Source: Massilia sp. Bi118 (GTDB taxonomy: Bacteria; Pseudomonadota; Gammaproteobacteria; Burkholderiales; Burkholderiaceae_D). Taken from it: a stretch of 64,000 nt of DNA. The notes under the pieces are model-generated. The model saw nothing but the letters and a program-made list of their open reading frames with translations, was not told where the DNA came from and did not search any database. Below, in pieces: positions 9,800-19,127 of the stretch. The position numbers were made by a program, and so were the translations under genes. Where the stretch lies: the NCBI RefSeq assembly GCF_918697865.1, contig NZ_CAKKMV010000003.1:401653-465652 (forward strand), read 5' to 3'. Each line of letters opens with the position of its first letter. The first letter of the stretch is position 1.

Positions 9800-11398
9800 T
9801 CAGGCCTTGACGTTGACCGTCGCAGGGAAGCTTGGCGCGCGGCGGCGCTGGCTGGCCTGCTCGTAAGCGTAGGCCATGCCGATCAGGCTGGCCTCGGTCC
9901 AGGCGGTGCCGACGAAGGAGATCCCGACCGGCAGGCCGGCCACATAACCGGCCGGCACCGTCACGTGCGGGTAGCCCGCCACCGCGGCCGGCGAGGAGAA
10001 GCTGCCGCCGTAATGGTCGCCGTTGATGTAGTCGGTCAGCCAGGCGGTGCCGCCGGTGGGCGCGACCAGGGCGTCGAGCTTCTCGTCCTTGAGGATCTTG
10101 TCGATGCCCTCTTCGCGCGAATAGCGGTGGTTGTTGGCCAGGGCTTCGCGGTAGGCCTTGTCGTCGAGGCCGGGCTTCTTTTGCGCCGCCACCAGGTGCT
10201 CCTGGCCGAAGTGCTGCAGCTCGCGGCCGGCGTTCTTCTCGTTGAAGGCGATGATGTCTGCCATGGTTTTCACCGGCGCATGCGGCGCATAGTCGCGCAA
10301 ATACGCTTCGAGGTCCGGGCGGAACTCGGCCAGCAGCACTTCGAGCTCGCTGTCGCCGTACTTGTCGACGTTCGGCACCTGCACATCGACCAGGATCGCG
10401 CCCTGCGCCTTCAGGACCGCCAGCTCCTTCTCGATCACGGCGTCGATGGCCGGGCTACTGCCGAAGAAGTTGCGGGCCACGCCGATGCGCTTGCCCTTCA
10501 AGCCATCGGCGCGCAAGGCGGCGGCGTAGTCGGCTGCCCTGCCCTGGCCGTCGCCGGTGGCCGCATCGTCGGCGTCGACGCCGGCGATCGCGCCCAGCAG
10601 CAGCGCCGCATCCGCCACGCTGCGCGTCATCGGGCCTGCCGTGTCCTGCGAGTGCGCGATCGGGATGATGCCGCTGCGGCTGACCAGGCCCAGGGTCGGC
10701 TTGATGCCGACGATGCCGCAGGTCGACGAGGGCGAAACGATGGAGCCGTCGGTCTCGGTGCCGATCGCCAGCGTCGCCAGCCCGGCGGCCATGGCCGCGC
10801 CCGAGCCCGAACTGGAGCCGCTGGTGTTGCGGTCCAGCGCATAGGGATTGCGGGTCTGGCCGCCGCGGCCGCTCCAGCCGCTGACCGAATGCGTGGAGCG
10901 CATGTTGGCCCACTCGGACAGATTGGTCTTGCCGATGATGACGGCGCCCGCTTCGCGCAGCTTCCGGGCGACGAAGGCGTCCTTGCCGGCGCGGACCCCG
11001 GCCAGGGCGAGCGAGCCGGCCGTGGTGCTCATCTTGTCCGCGGTGGCGATATTGTCCTTGATGAGGACAGGGATACCGTGCAGCGGGCCGCGCAGCTTGC
11101 CGGCTTTGCGTTCGCGGTCGAGTTCCTCGGCGATGGCGAGGGCGTCGGGATTCAGTTCGATGACAGCGTTGATGCGCGGACCGGCCTTGTCGACGGCGGC
11201 GATGCGCGCCAGGTATTGCTGCACCAGGGATTTCGAGCTCAGCTTGCCGGACGCCATCTGGGCCTGCTGCTCCTGGACGCCGACGTCCAGGATACTGGAA
11301 TTCGCGCCGCCCCGGCTGTTTGCCGCACCCGCCACCGGCGCAACACTTGCCGCCACACCCGCCCCTACACCCAGCCGAACGAAATCCCTGCGCTTCAT
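9800..11398 (-). CDS. Amidase (amidase signature family), Tat-exported
   Basis: A 532-residue hydrolase of C-N bonds. The N-terminus MKRRDFVRLGVGAG is a twin-arginine signal, so it should act in the periplasm. The catalytic Ser-cisSer-Lys is visible: Lys in VLIKDNIATADK, and the Gly/Ser stretch SGSSSGSGAAMAAG followed by GTETDGSIVSPSS. The start at 11398 is chosen because a GGAGG lies 6 bp upstream and the Tat motif begins there; an in-frame ATG at 11455 would add a non-signal leader. It resembles exported Glu-tRNA amidotransferase A-like amidases; the natural substrate is unknown. Confidence 0.88.
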   Translation of the reverse strand: MKRRDFVRLGVGAGVAASVAPVAGAANSRGGANSSILDVGVQEQQAQMASGKLSSKSLVQQYLARIAAVDKAGPRINAVIELNPDALAIAEELDRERKAGKLRGPLHGIPVLIKDNIATADKMSTTAGSLALAGVRAGKDAFVARKLREAGAVIIGKTNLSEWANMRSTHSVSGWSGRGGQTRNPYALDRNTSGSSSGSGAAMAAGLATLAIGTETDGSIVSPSSTCGIVGIKPTLGLVSRSGIIPIAHSQDTAGPMTRSVADAALLLGAIAGVDADDAATGDGQGRAADYAAALRADGLKGKRIGVARNFFGSSPAIDAVIEKELAVLKAQGAILVDVQVPNVDKYGDSELEVLLAEFRPDLEAYLRDYAPHAPVKTMADIIAFNEKNAGRELQHFGQEHLVAAQKKPGLDDKAYREALANNHRYSREEGIDKILKDEKLDALVAPTGGTAWLTDYINGDHYGGSFSSPAAVAGYPHVTVPAGYVAGLPVGISFVGTAWTEASLIGMAYAYEQASQRRRAPSFPATVNVKA

Positions 11399-11469
11399 AC
11401 AAGCCTCCATGTCAGATAATGCATGAGCATAACAGTAAAGTTGCTCATGTGACACGGCATTAGATAGCG

Positions 11470-11658
11470 CTAGCGCGCCGGATGTTGCGGCAGGTTCGGC
11501 GAGCGGAGGCGTTCTGGAATCGCCCGGCCCATCCCTTGCGGCGTGCGGGCGGCGTCTTTGGTCTGGCGCGACAGTTCCTCGCCCGGGCAGCAGGCCTCCT
11601 GGCCGGCGCCGCGGCTTCTTCTATAGCGGCAGAACATGCATACTTGCGGTTGGTTCAT
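11470..11658 (-). CDS. Possible small Cys-containing protein, divergent from TetR gene
   Basis: A 62-residue frame beginning MNQPQVCMFCRYRR, with a CxxC pair at 7-10 and a CC pair further on. A purine-rich AAGGGGAT lies a few bases before the ATG, and the start is just downstream of the TetR operator region. It is very basic and has no known fold that I recognise. It may be the gene controlled by the TetR protein, or a chance frame. Confidence 0.35.
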   Translation of the reverse strand: MNQPQVCMFCRYRRSRGAGQEACCPGEELSRQTKDAARTPQGMGRAIPERLRSPNLPQHPAR

Positions 11659-11676
11659 GGTATCATCCCCTTAAAG

Positions 11677-11718
11677 CGGAACACGATTCCGAATTATAAC
11701 CGGAACGTCGTTCCGGTT
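11677..11718. promoter_or_regulatory. Two operator-like palindromes between TetR gene and divergent ORF
   Basis: A perfect 21-bp palindrome with arms AACCGGAACG and CGTTCCGGTT around one T spans 11698-11718. A weaker copy, CGGAA-N5-TTCCG, spans 11677-11691. The shared core CGGAA-N5-TTCCG recurs at a 24-bp offset. The site ends 14 bp before the TetR start, so autorepression is likely. Confidence 0.75.
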
Positions 11719-11732
11719 GATAGATATTTTTT

Positions 11733-12338
11733 ATGAATACGAAGTCAAACGAGGAAGAAGCCGCATCGCCGGCGGACGAGGCGCCGCGCGCCAAGCGGGT
11801 CGACGCCCAGCGCAATCTGCGTTCGCTGCTGCAGGCAGCCATGGAAGTGTTCGCGCAATCGGGCGTCGATGCCCCGGTGCGCGAAATCGCCGAGCGGGCC
11901 GGGGTCGGCGTCGGCACGGTCTACCGCCACTTTCCGCAGCGCGCCGACCTGATCGTCGCCGTGATGAAATCCCAGATCGACGATTGCGCGGATGCCGCGG
12001 CCAGTATCGCGGCCGAGCACGAGCCTGGCGAGGCGCTGGCGCGCTGGATGCAGCGCTACGTCGACTTCATCCTGACCAAGCGCGGGCTGTCGAATGCGCT
12101 GCATTCGGACCACGCGGCCTATGCGGCGCTGCCGGATTATTTCTATGCGCGCCTGCGCCCCGCCCTATCCTCCCTGCTGCAGGCGGCGGTCGAGCAGAAT
12201 GTGATCCGTCCCGGCTTCGAGGCGGACGAACTGCTGCGCGCGGCGGCCACGCTGTGCAAGGCGAATCCCGACGAAGACACGGCCCTGACGCGCAAGATGG
12301 TGGGCCTGCTGGTGGATGGCCTGCGCTGCCGCGCTTGA
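11733..12338 (+). CDS. TetR/AcrR family transcriptional regulator
   Basis: A 201-residue repressor. The helix-turn-helix lies at about residues 45-75 (VREIAERAGVGVGTVYRHFP), after an unusually long acidic/Ala leader of about 25 residues. The C-terminal region is the ligand-binding, dimerising part and is not diagnostic of a ligand. Two palindromes sit directly upstream, indicating autoregulation. The divergent neighbours are a small ORF and, beyond it, the amidase gene, either of which may be a target. Confidence 0.88.
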   Translation: MNTKSNEEEAASPADEAPRAKRVDAQRNLRSLLQAAMEVFAQSGVDAPVREIAERAGVGVGTVYRHFPQRADLIVAVMKSQIDDCADAAASIAAEHEPGEALARWMQRYVDFILTKRGLSNALHSDHAAYAALPDYFYARLRPALSSLLQAAVEQNVIRPGFEADELLRAAATLCKANPDEDTALTRKMVGLLVDGLRCRA

Positions 12339-12353
12339 ATAAAAAAACCAGGC

Positions 12354-12385
12354 AAAAAAAAACGCTGCCGAAGCAGCGTTTTTTT
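12354..12385. terminator. Bidirectional terminator between TetR gene and efp
   Basis: Arms AACGCTGC (12361-12368) and GCAGCGTT (12373-12380) with a CGAA loop, flanked by an A-run on the left and a T-run on the right, so it can stop transcription from both convergent genes. Confidence 0.9.
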
Positions 12386-12398
12386 CGAGAAGCAGTGC

Positions 12399-12974
12399 TT
12401 AGTTACGCACGACTTTCTTGTACTCGGCGGTACGGGTATCGATTTCGATGGTGTCGTCCTGGTTGACGAACAGCGGCACCTGGATGGTGAACTGCTTCGA
12501 CTCGATGGCGTTTTCCAGGCGGGCTTCCTTCATCACGTTACCCGAGGTGTTGCCCTTGACGGCCGGCTCGGTGTAGACGATCTGGCGAGCGATGGTGATC
12601 GGCAGTTCGACCGAGATCGCCTTGCCGTCATAGAACACGGCTTCGCATTCCATACCGTCTTTCAGGTAGTTGATGGCCTCGCCCAGGTTCTCTTCTTCGA
12701 TTTCGTACTGGTTGTACTCTTCGTCCATGAAGACGTACAGCGGGTCGGCGAAGTACGAGTAGGTCACCGGCTTCTTGTCCAGCACGACCACGTCGAACTT
12801 GTCGTCGCCGCGGAACACGTTTTCCAGCGGAGCGTTGGTCAGAAGATTCTTCATCTTCCATTTGTAGGTGAAGCCCGTGCGGCTCGAGCCGTTGACGTCA
12901 GAGCGCAGCACGATGAAAGGCTTGGCATCGACCATGATGATGTTGCCGACACGAATTTCTTTTGCGGGTTTCAT
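12399..12974 (-). CDS. efp: Elongation factor P (Arg32 type)
   Basis: A 191-residue translation factor that rescues ribosomes stalled at polyproline. All three OB/KOW-like domains are present, the normal length. The tip of domain I reads NGSSRTGF with Arg at residue 32, the residue that is rhamnosylated in beta- and some gammaproteobacteria, rather than the Lys34 of the E. coli EpmAB system. The modifying enzyme gene earP lies directly upstream on the same strand (70-bp gap), which confirms the pathway. Confidence 0.97.
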   Translation of the reverse strand: MKPAKEIRVGNIIMVDAKPFIVLRSDVNGSSRTGFTYKWKMKNLLTNAPLENVFRGDDKFDVVVLDKKPVTYSYFADPLYVFMDEEYNQYEIEEENLGEAINYLKDGMECEAVFYDGKAISVELPITIARQIVYTEPAVKGNTSGNVMKEARLENAIESKQFTIQVPLFVNQDDTIEIDTRTAEYKKVVRN

Positions 12975-13044
12975 AGGTATTATTTAACCAAAAAAGGAGT
13001 TGCAGTAACCGAGCATCATACCACGTTATTTTCCGGCCGCCTAA

Positions 13045-14202
13045 CTAAGTACTCACCCTTAGCGACCGGGCGAAATTCAGCAGATTGCTCACTAAATCGC
13101 CGTTCGCCAACATCTGCGTTTCCCACTCACGGGCACGGCGCGTCAAGCTTGGCAGTTCGGCTTGCAGGGACGTCCACAGGCCGTCCATGTGTCCTTCGCG
13201 CGCATCGTTCCAGCGCAGGGAAAAGTCGACCAGGCTCTGTGCGTCCACCGCATACTTTTGCAGGAACGCGCGGAGTTTAACATGATGCAAGTTTTCGTCT
13301 TGCGGATAAATGTGCCAGACAAAGGGCCCGGCCGCCCATTGGGCGCGCACCCAGGAGTCCTCGCCGCGCACGACATTGACATCGCAGGCCCAAAGCAGGC
13401 GATCGTAATCCGTTTGCGGCATGAAGGGAATCACGCGCACCGTCAGCGCGCCGCGGGTCGCACGGGCACCGGCATGCGCCTCGGCGCCGATGAAAGCCTG
13501 CACCTTGTCGCGCGCCACCCCTTCCGGCACCAGGCAGGTCACCTTTGTTCCGCCCTGCTCCCACACGGTGAACAATTCGCTGACCGGCGCATGCGGATAA
13601 CAGAACAGGCTGACTTTAAGCGATGCCATTTCCTCTTCCGTCACGCCGAAACGCCCGAGGAATGCCGCCATTGCCGCCGGATCCGCCTGGAAACGCGCGC
13701 ATTCCTCGACCAGGCCGCGCTCGCGCAGCAGGCCGCCGGTCTTCTTGTTAAAACCCGGGAAGAAGAAGTGCTTCGTCAGTTTCAGCCGCGGATGCATGGA
13801 CGGCAGCCGGTGGCAGCCTTCGACCCACTCCTCGGCGCTCAAGCCTTCGTAATTGATCCAGACCGGGCGCGGCTGGCACTGGGCCATTGCCTCGATATAG
13901 CCGGGCGGGATATCGACGCCGAAGAATTCGATCACAACGTCCGGAATATCGGCGGGGACGAATTGCCCGTCCTGGCCGGCCCAGTGGCGCACCGTGACGC
14001 CGCCGATGTCCTGCAGCTCGGCCGTCGTATCGACTTGCGGCCAGATGCGGCGGAAGCTCGCGAGGTCGTCGACCCATAAAGTGACCGCGATGCCATGCTC
14101 GGCGTGGAATTGACGCGCGAGGCGCCAGCAAATGCCGATGTCGCCGTAGTTGTCGACGACTTTGCAAAAGATCGCGAGAGTGCGGGGGAATTGGGCGGGC
14201 AT
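13045..14202 (-). CDS. earP: Protein-arginine rhamnosyltransferase EarP
   Basis: A 385-residue GT-B fold inverting glycosyltransferase that moves rhamnose from dTDP-rhamnose to Arg32 of EF-P. The N-terminus IFCKVVDNYGDIGICWRLA holds the conserved Asp (DNYGDIG) of the EarP active site, and later PFMPQTDYDRLLWACDVN and NVVRGEDSWVRAQWA are the nucleotide-sugar site including the conserved Arg-Gly-Glu-Asp. It stands immediately upstream of efp, as in other betaproteobacteria. A terminator and tRNA cluster lie upstream. Confidence 0.95.
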   Translation of the reverse strand: MPAQFPRTLAIFCKVVDNYGDIGICWRLARQFHAEHGIAVTLWVDDLASFRRIWPQVDTTAELQDIGGVTVRHWAGQDGQFVPADIPDVVIEFFGVDIPPGYIEAMAQCQPRPVWINYEGLSAEEWVEGCHRLPSMHPRLKLTKHFFFPGFNKKTGGLLRERGLVEECARFQADPAAMAAFLGRFGVTEEEMASLKVSLFCYPHAPVSELFTVWEQGGTKVTCLVPEGVARDKVQAFIGAEAHAGARATRGALTVRVIPFMPQTDYDRLLWACDVNVVRGEDSWVRAQWAAGPFVWHIYPQDENLHHVKLRAFLQKYAVDAQSLVDFSLRWNDAREGHMDGLWTSLQAELPSLTRRAREWETQMLANGDLVSNLLNFARSLRVST

Positions 14203-14231
14203 GATCGTTTGAAAAGGATACGGCCGAATAG

Positions 14232-14280
14232 AAAAACCGGAGCACCTTTCCGCATGCGCGGACGGTCTGCTCCGGTTTTT
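14232..14280 (-). terminator. Terminator of the tRNA Ala/Glu cluster
   Basis: Long inverted repeat with arms AAAAACCGGAGCA (14232-14244) and TGCTCCGGTTTTT (14268-14280); on the minus strand the stem ends in a T-run. It begins 5 bp after the last tRNA-Glu CCA and separates the tRNA transcript from earP. Confidence 0.85.
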
Positions 14281-14284
14281 TGAC

Positions 14285-14360
14285 TGGCGTCCCCACGGGG
14301 ATTCGAACCCCGGTACTCACCGTGAAAGGGTGATGTCCTAGGCCTCTAGACGATGGGGAC
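14285..14360 (-). tRNA. tRNA-Glu (UUC), copy 1
   Basis: A 76-nt cloverleaf with encoded CCA on the minus strand. The anticodon loop CTTTCAC gives TTC. It is identical to the copies at 14528, 14725 and 14983, and is the last gene of the cluster. Confidence 0.97.
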
Positions 14361-14385
14361 CTAAAACTATTTTCCTGCTAATTCT

Positions 14386-14461
<76 letters not shown>

Positions 14462-14527
14462 CAAAAGTGCGGCGCTACTACTGCCTCACTCAACAAAAGA
14501 GCCGCTCAAGGCGGCTCCTTGCGATGC

Positions 14528-14603
14528 TGGCGTCCCCACGGGGATTCGAACCCCGGTACTCACCGTGAAAGGGTGATGTCCTAGGCCTCTAGACGATGGG
14601 GAC
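14528..14603 (-). tRNA. tRNA-Glu (UUC), copy 2
   Basis: Same 76-nt sequence as the other tRNA-Glu copies, anticodon TTC, CCA encoded. The spacer to the next tRNA upstream (14604-14724) holds a GGGGTCAGA palindrome. Confidence 0.97.
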
Positions 14604-14670
14604 CTAAAACTGTTTGTACTACTTTTACTGCCTCGATGGCGCACTGCTGGGTGTGCATCCATCTTATTTC

Positions 14671-14713
14671 ATGGGGTCAGATCCCGAATTTCTCGGGTGG
14701 GATCTGACCCCAT
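14671..14713. repeat. Dispersed palindrome, GGGGTCAGA family, copy in tRNA spacer
   Basis: Arms ATGGGGTCAGATCCC and GGGATCTGACCCCAT enclose GAATTTCTCGGGT. The same design recurs at 15076-15118, 36791-36833 and 40864-40906. It lies between two tRNA-Glu genes. Confidence 0.88.
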
Positions 14714-14724
14714 CCAATTATCTT

Positions 14725-14800
14725 TGGCGTCCCCACGGGGATTCGAACCCCGGTACTCACCGTGAAAGGGTGATGTCCTAGGCCTCTAGACGATGGGGAC
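14725..14800 (-). tRNA. tRNA-Glu (UUC), copy 3
   Basis: Identical 76-nt tRNA-Glu with TTC anticodon and CCA. It is followed on the minus strand by the palindrome at 14671-14713. Confidence 0.97.
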
Positions 14801-14832
14801 CCTGGACTGCTTTACTACCGTTTCCTGAAACT

Positions 14833-14908
<76 letters not shown>

Positions 14909-14982
14909 GTTTCGGGAACGCAGCATCATAACACACTGCGTTTACTTCTCACAGCATCGTTTTTGCGATACTGCCACAACCT

Positions 14983-15058
14983 TGGCGTCCCCACGGGGAT
15001 TCGAACCCCGGTACTCACCGTGAAAGGGTGATGTCCTAGGCCTCTAGACGATGGGGAC
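14983..15058 (-). tRNA. tRNA-Glu (UUC), copy 4
   Basis: Identical 76-nt tRNA-Glu with TTC anticodon and CCA, preceded on the minus strand by a palindrome-containing spacer. Confidence 0.97.
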
Positions 15059-15075
15059 CCTGGACTATTCGTTCT

Positions 15076-15118
15076 ACGGGGTCAGATCCCGATTTTCACG
15101 GGTGGGGTCTGACCTCGT
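15076..15118. repeat. Dispersed palindrome, GGGGTCAGA family, second copy in tRNA spacer
   Basis: Left arm ACGGGGTCAGATCCC pairs with right arm GGGGTCTGACCTCGT around GATTTTCACGGGT, with a few mismatches (a diverged copy of 14671-14713). Confidence 0.82.
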
Positions 15119-15137
15119 CTAACTATACTTCAGAACT

Positions 15138-15213
<76 letters not shown>

Positions 15214-15278
15214 GCAGTGCTGAAGTGCGAGCATTATAGCGGAGGGACTTGCATTTCGCAAATAGCCAACAAGGGTGA

Positions 15279-16670
15279 TTACAGACCTTTTTGCAGGCGT
15301 GCCAGCACGGTGTCGCGGCCGAACAGTTCCAGCACCGCGTCGATGGCCGGGGTCTGCAACTGGCCGGTCACCAGCAGGCGCAGCGGCATGGCCAGCTGCG
15401 GCATCTTCAGGCCGTGCGCCGCCAGCACTTCCTTCATCGCCGCGGACAGCGCCGGCTTGCTCCACTCCACCGTCTGCAGCTTCTCCGCGAACTGCGCCAG
15501 CGCCGGGCGCACGGCGTCGGTCAGGTGCTGGGCCAGCAGCGCAGCATCGGGATTCGGCGTGCGGAAGAACAGCATCGCCGCATCGGCGAGTTCGTTGATG
15601 GTGTTGGTGCGTTCCTTCATCAGGCCCAGCACCGTGCCCAGATCGGGCGCGCCGTCGAACTGGGCGCCCTCGCGCTCCATGATCGGACGCGCCAGCGCGG
15701 CCAGACGCTCGTTGTCGGACTGCTTGATATAGTGGCTGTTCAGCCAGGCCAGCTTTTCCGGGTTGAACTGGGCCGCCGACGCGGTCAGGTGCTCGAGGTT
15801 GAACCACTCGGTGAACTGCTGCATCGAGAAGATCTCGTCGTCGCCGTGGCTCCAGCCCAGGCGCGCCAGGTAATTCAGCATCGCCTCCGGCAGGAAGCCC
15901 TGCTCCGGATACTGCATCACGCTGACTGCGCCGTGACGCTTCGACAGTTTCTGGCCGTCCGGACCGAGAATCATCGGCAGGTGGCCGTACTGCGGCAGTT
16001 CCGCGCCCAGCGCGCGCAGGATGTTGATCTGGCGCGGCGTGTTGTTCACGTGATCGTCGCCGCGCAGCACGTGGGTGATCTTCATGTCCCAGTCATCCAC
16101 CGCAACGCAGAAGTTGTAGGTCGGGGTGCCGTCGCCGCGCGCGATGATCAGGTCGTCGAGTTCCTTGTTGCCGATGGTGATGGGACCCTTGACCACGTCG
16201 TGCCAGGTGACTTCGCCGCCCTCCGGGTTCTTGAAACGGACCACCGGCTTGATGTCCGCCGGAACTTCCGGGAGCTGCTTGCCCTCTTCCGGACGCCAGG
16301 TGCCGTCGTAGCGCGGCTTCTCGCCGGCCGCGCGCATGCGCTCGCGCATCGCCTCGACTTCTTCCGGGGTGCAGTAGCACAGGTAGGCGGTGCCGGCGTC
16401 CAGCATGGTCTTGATGACCTCGCGGTAGCGGTCCATGCGCTGCATCTGGTAGAACGGGCCTTCGTCGTGCTCCAGGCCCAGCCACTTCATGCCGTCCAGG
16501 ATCGCCTGCACCGCCTCCGGGGTCGAACGCTCCAGGTCGGTGTCTTCGATGCGCAGGATGAAGGTGCCGCCGAAGTGGCGGGCATAGGCCCACGAATACA
16601 GCGCGGTGCGGGCGCCGCCGAGGTGGAGATAGCCGGTCGGGCTGGGAGCGAAACGGGTGCGAACGGTCAT
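15279..16670 (-). CDS. gltX: Glutamyl-tRNA synthetase
   Basis: Class I synthetase of 463 residues that charges tRNA-Glu. The HIGH-equivalent is [12 protein letters not shown] (residues 9-20) and the KMSKS-equivalent is KLSKRHG. Length and anticodon-binding C-terminal region are normal. Four tRNA-Glu genes lie directly downstream on the same strand, so enzyme and substrate are encoded in one block; a similar gltX/tRNA adjacency is known in E. coli. The start is ATG with a clear upstream spacer. Confidence 0.97.
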   Translation of the reverse strand: MTVRTRFAPSPTGYLHLGGARTALYSWAYARHFGGTFILRIEDTDLERSTPEAVQAILDGMKWLGLEHDEGPFYQMQRMDRYREVIKTMLDAGTAYLCYCTPEEVEAMRERMRAAGEKPRYDGTWRPEEGKQLPEVPADIKPVVRFKNPEGGEVTWHDVVKGPITIGNKELDDLIIARGDGTPTYNFCVAVDDWDMKITHVLRGDDHVNNTPRQINILRALGAELPQYGHLPMILGPDGQKLSKRHGAVSVMQYPEQGFLPEAMLNYLARLGWSHGDDEIFSMQQFTEWFNLEHLTASAAQFNPEKLAWLNSHYIKQSDNERLAALARPIMEREGAQFDGAPDLGTVLGLMKERTNTINELADAAMLFFRTPNPDAALLAQHLTDAVRPALAQFAEKLQTVEWSKPALSAAMKEVLAAHGLKMPQLAMPLRLLVTGQLQTPAIDAVLELFGRDTVLARLQKGL

Positions 16671-16826
16671 GGTGTGAAAAAGTCGATGTGCTAAAGGGAC
16701 TATTTTACAGCCTTGCCATGACGCCGGCGTAGTCGCCGCCCCCGCTACGCATCCTGCATGTAATTACTTTACAGAAATTAAGTTTTTAGCTACCCTTTCT
16801 GGTTTGGTCCTGACGTAAGCCCCTTC

Positions 16827-18005
16827 ATGTCGAACGACCCGAGCATCGCTCCCATCGCGCCCCTGCGCGGAGAATTCTCCGATGCCGCCACGGAAGCCGG
16901 TTTCCTGCACCAGCAGGCGGCCACGATCCTGCGCGACCTGCGCCGCGGGCTGCTGCTGTGCTCGCTGTTCTATCTCGTGTTCGGCGCCACCGACATCGCG
17001 GCGCTGGGCTTGGACAAGGCCATCGTACCGCTGCTGTCACGCCTGGCGATTCCCTTCGTCGCGGCCGCCTGCCTGTTCTACGCACGCCGCCCCACGGCCT
17101 CCGTGCGGGCCACCGGCCACGCGGCCAGCGCCTTCACACTGTGCTGGGCCGCCAGTTATTTCCTCGTGATCTGGTACCGCCCCGCCGACATCCTGCTGCA
17201 CGCCATGGCCTGGGCGGTGATGGCGATGGTGATCCATGTGCTGATCCCGAACCGGCTGCTGCACGCGGCCGCGATCACGGTCAGCGCCAGCCTGGCCTTC
17301 ATCGCCCTGGCCTGGACCCAGCACGCGGTCGAGACGCGCGCCCTGAGCTCGCTGACCATGCTGCTGGTGGGCGCCAACGTGTTCGGCCTGACCGTGGCCC
17401 AGCGCCATGCGCGCATGTGGCGCGAACAGTACTGGGCGCAGCAGGTGCTGACCAACCTGTCGATCCGCGACCCGCTCACCGGCTCGTACAACCGCCGCCA
17501 CCTGAACGCCGGCCTCCTCGACGGCGAGATCGCGCGCGCCCGCCGCTACCGCCTCAGCCTGTCGCTGATCATGTGCGACCTCGACGGCTTCAAGAAGATC
17601 AACGACACCCATGGCCACCACGCCGGCGACGAACTGCTGCGCAGCTTCGCGACCTTGGTGCAGGCGATGACGCGCGATGCCATCGACACGGTGGTGCGCT
17701 ACGGCGGCGAGGAATTCCTGATCATCCTTCCGGAGACGCGCCTGGACGGCGCCCTCGAACTGGCCGAGCGCGTGCGCGCCGCCTTCGCCGCCCAGCGCGT
17801 CGAGCTCGAGGGCGGACTCTCGCTGGGCACCACGGCCAGCTTCGGCGTGGTCGGCGCCGAGTTCGGCGGCAGCCATGCCGTCACGCCGCAAGGCATGATC
17901 GCGCTGGCCGACCAGTTGATGTACGAGGCCAAGCACGCGGGACGCAACCAGGTGCGGGCGAAGCAGTTGGGGCAGCGGGTCGAGAAGGTGGGGCGGGTGG
18001 CGTAA
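16827..18005 (+). CDS. Membrane diguanylate cyclase (GGDEF)
   Basis: A 392-residue protein making c-di-GMP. Residues about 45-200 hold five to six hydrophobic helices (a MASE-like membrane sensor of unclear type). The GGDEF domain follows: DPLTGSYNRRHL, DLDGFKKINDTHGHHAGD and the active-site loop GGEEF at 293-297. The inhibitory I-site position reads DAID rather than RxxD, so product feedback by this site is probably lost. It stands alone and divergent from gltX; the spacer 16671-16826 should hold its promoter. Confidence 0.9.
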   Translation: MSNDPSIAPIAPLRGEFSDAATEAGFLHQQAATILRDLRRGLLLCSLFYLVFGATDIAALGLDKAIVPLLSRLAIPFVAAACLFYARRPTASVRATGHAASAFTLCWAASYFLVIWYRPADILLHAMAWAVMAMVIHVLIPNRLLHAAAITVSASLAFIALAWTQHAVETRALSSLTMLLVGANVFGLTVAQRHARMWREQYWAQQVLTNLSIRDPLTGSYNRRHLNAGLLDGEIARARRYRLSLSLIMCDLDGFKKINDTHGHHAGDELLRSFATLVQAMTRDAIDTVVRYGGEEFLIILPETRLDGALELAERVRAAFAAQRVELEGGLSLGTTASFGVVGAEFGGSHAVTPQGMIALADQLMYEAKHAGRNQVRAKQLGQRVEKVGRVA

Positions 18006-19028
18006 TTACGCTGGCCGATGAACTTTGACCGGCTGCGCAGCCCGCGCCCGCAACTGCCCGCAACCGCCATCGACATCCTGCCCCGCCGAATCGCGCAGCT
18101 TGGTGAGGATGCCGCGCTCGAACAGCCAGGCCGCGATCCGCTCCGCCTTGTCCCAGCCGGGCCGCTGGAAAGGCAAGCCTTCGTTGGCGTTATACGGAAT
18201 CATGTTGAGCACGGCGTACTTGCCGCGCAGGAGTTCGGCGAGGGCCTCCAGCTCGTCCTGGCCGTCGTTCACGCCTTCCAGTAAAGTCCACTGGTACTGG
18301 ATCGGGTAGCCGGTCAGGCGCGCATAGCGCTCGCCCTCGTCCACCAGTTCTTGTGGCGTCAGGCGCGGCGCACGCGGCAGCAGGCGTTCGCGCAGCGCGG
18401 GTTTGGTCGTGTGCAGCGACAGCGCCAGCGCCGGCTTCACGCGTCCCGCCGGCAGGCGCTCGAACACGCGCGGGTCGCCGACGGTCGAGAACACCAGATT
18501 CTTGTGCGCGATATTCCCCTCAACGCCCAGCAGCTCGATCGCTTCCATCACGTTGTCGAGATTGTGCGCCGGCTCGCCCATACCCATGAAGACGACTTTT
18601 TTCACGGGCCGCTGCCGGCGCGCCAGCACCACCTGGGCGACGATCTCGCCGCTCGTCACCTGCCGCACCAGGCCGCCCTGCCCCGTCATGCAGAACTGGC
18701 AGCCGACCGCGCAACCGACCTGGCTCGACACGCAGACGCCGTCGCGCGGCAGCAGCACCGATTCCACCGTCTGGCCGTCCTGCAGGCCGACCAGCAGGCG
18801 GGCGGAGCCGTCTTCGGCCGGGTGGGTGCTGAGGATGCGGGCGAGGCCGTCGAGCTGGGCGTCGATGTCGGGAAGGGCTTGGCGCAGCGGTTTCGGCAGG
18901 AAGTCGCCGGGGCGTCGGCGGCCGTGCTCGTGCCCGCTGTTCCTGACCCAGTCGCGCAGGATGCGGTCTTCGTGGAGCGGGAGGGCGCCGAGGGTGCGGA
19001 GTTGGGTGCGGAGGGAGTCGATGCGCAT
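18006..19028 (-). CDS. RlmN/Cfr family radical SAM RNA methyltransferase
   Basis: About 340 residues. The radical SAM cluster motif is CAVGCQFC (CxxxCxxC), followed by GMGEPAHNLDNV and, near the end, the conserved Cys of RlmN/Cfr enzymes in VDGGCGQLR. These methylate A2503 of 23S rRNA (RlmN at C2, Cfr at C8). The sequence is not the standard housekeeping RlmN form, so it may be a second paralog; the position specificity cannot be read. The start at 19028 is preferred, because the longer frame to 19064 starts inside a palindromic repeat. Confidence 0.8.
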   Translation of the reverse strand: MRIDSLRTQLRTLGALPLHEDRILRDWVRNSGHEHGRRRPGDFLPKPLRQALPDIDAQLDGLARILSTHPAEDGSARLLVGLQDGQTVESVLLPRDGVCVSSQVGCAVGCQFCMTGQGGLVRQVTSGEIVAQVVLARRQRPVKKVVFMGMGEPAHNLDNVMEAIELLGVEGNIAHKNLVFSTVGDPRVFERLPAGRVKPALALSLHTTKPALRERLLPRAPRLTPQELVDEGERYARLTGYPIQYQWTLLEGVNDGQDELEALAELLRGKYAVLNMIPYNANEGLPFQRPGWDKAERIAAWLFERGILTKLRDSAGQDVDGGCGQLRARAAQPVKVHRPA

Positions 19029-19036
19029 TTGTTGCA

Positions 19037-19117
19037 CGTCATTCCCGCGGAAGCGGGAATCCATACGTCGCGTGCAACATCACCTCAGTATGGATCCCCG
19101 CTTTCGCGAGGATGACG
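19037..19117. repeat. Dispersed palindromic repeat, CGTCATTCCCGCG variant
   Basis: Arms CGTCATTCCCGCGGAAGCGG and CCGCTTTCGCGAGGATGACG, with inner arms AATCCATAC and GTATGGAT. It is a variant of the copies at 2013 and 3946 and lies just upstream of the RlmN-like gene start. Confidence 0.85.
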
Positions 19118-19127
19118 GTTCGGCCAA

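Noticed and set aside
9965..11419. 484-codon plus-strand frame opposite the amidase
   Set aside because: Antisense of a well-supported Tat amidase with catalytic motifs; no recognisable domain.
19029..19064. Longer start for the RlmN/Cfr-like gene
   Set aside because: The added residues are translated from the palindromic repeat at 19037-19117 and are not a conserved N-terminus.
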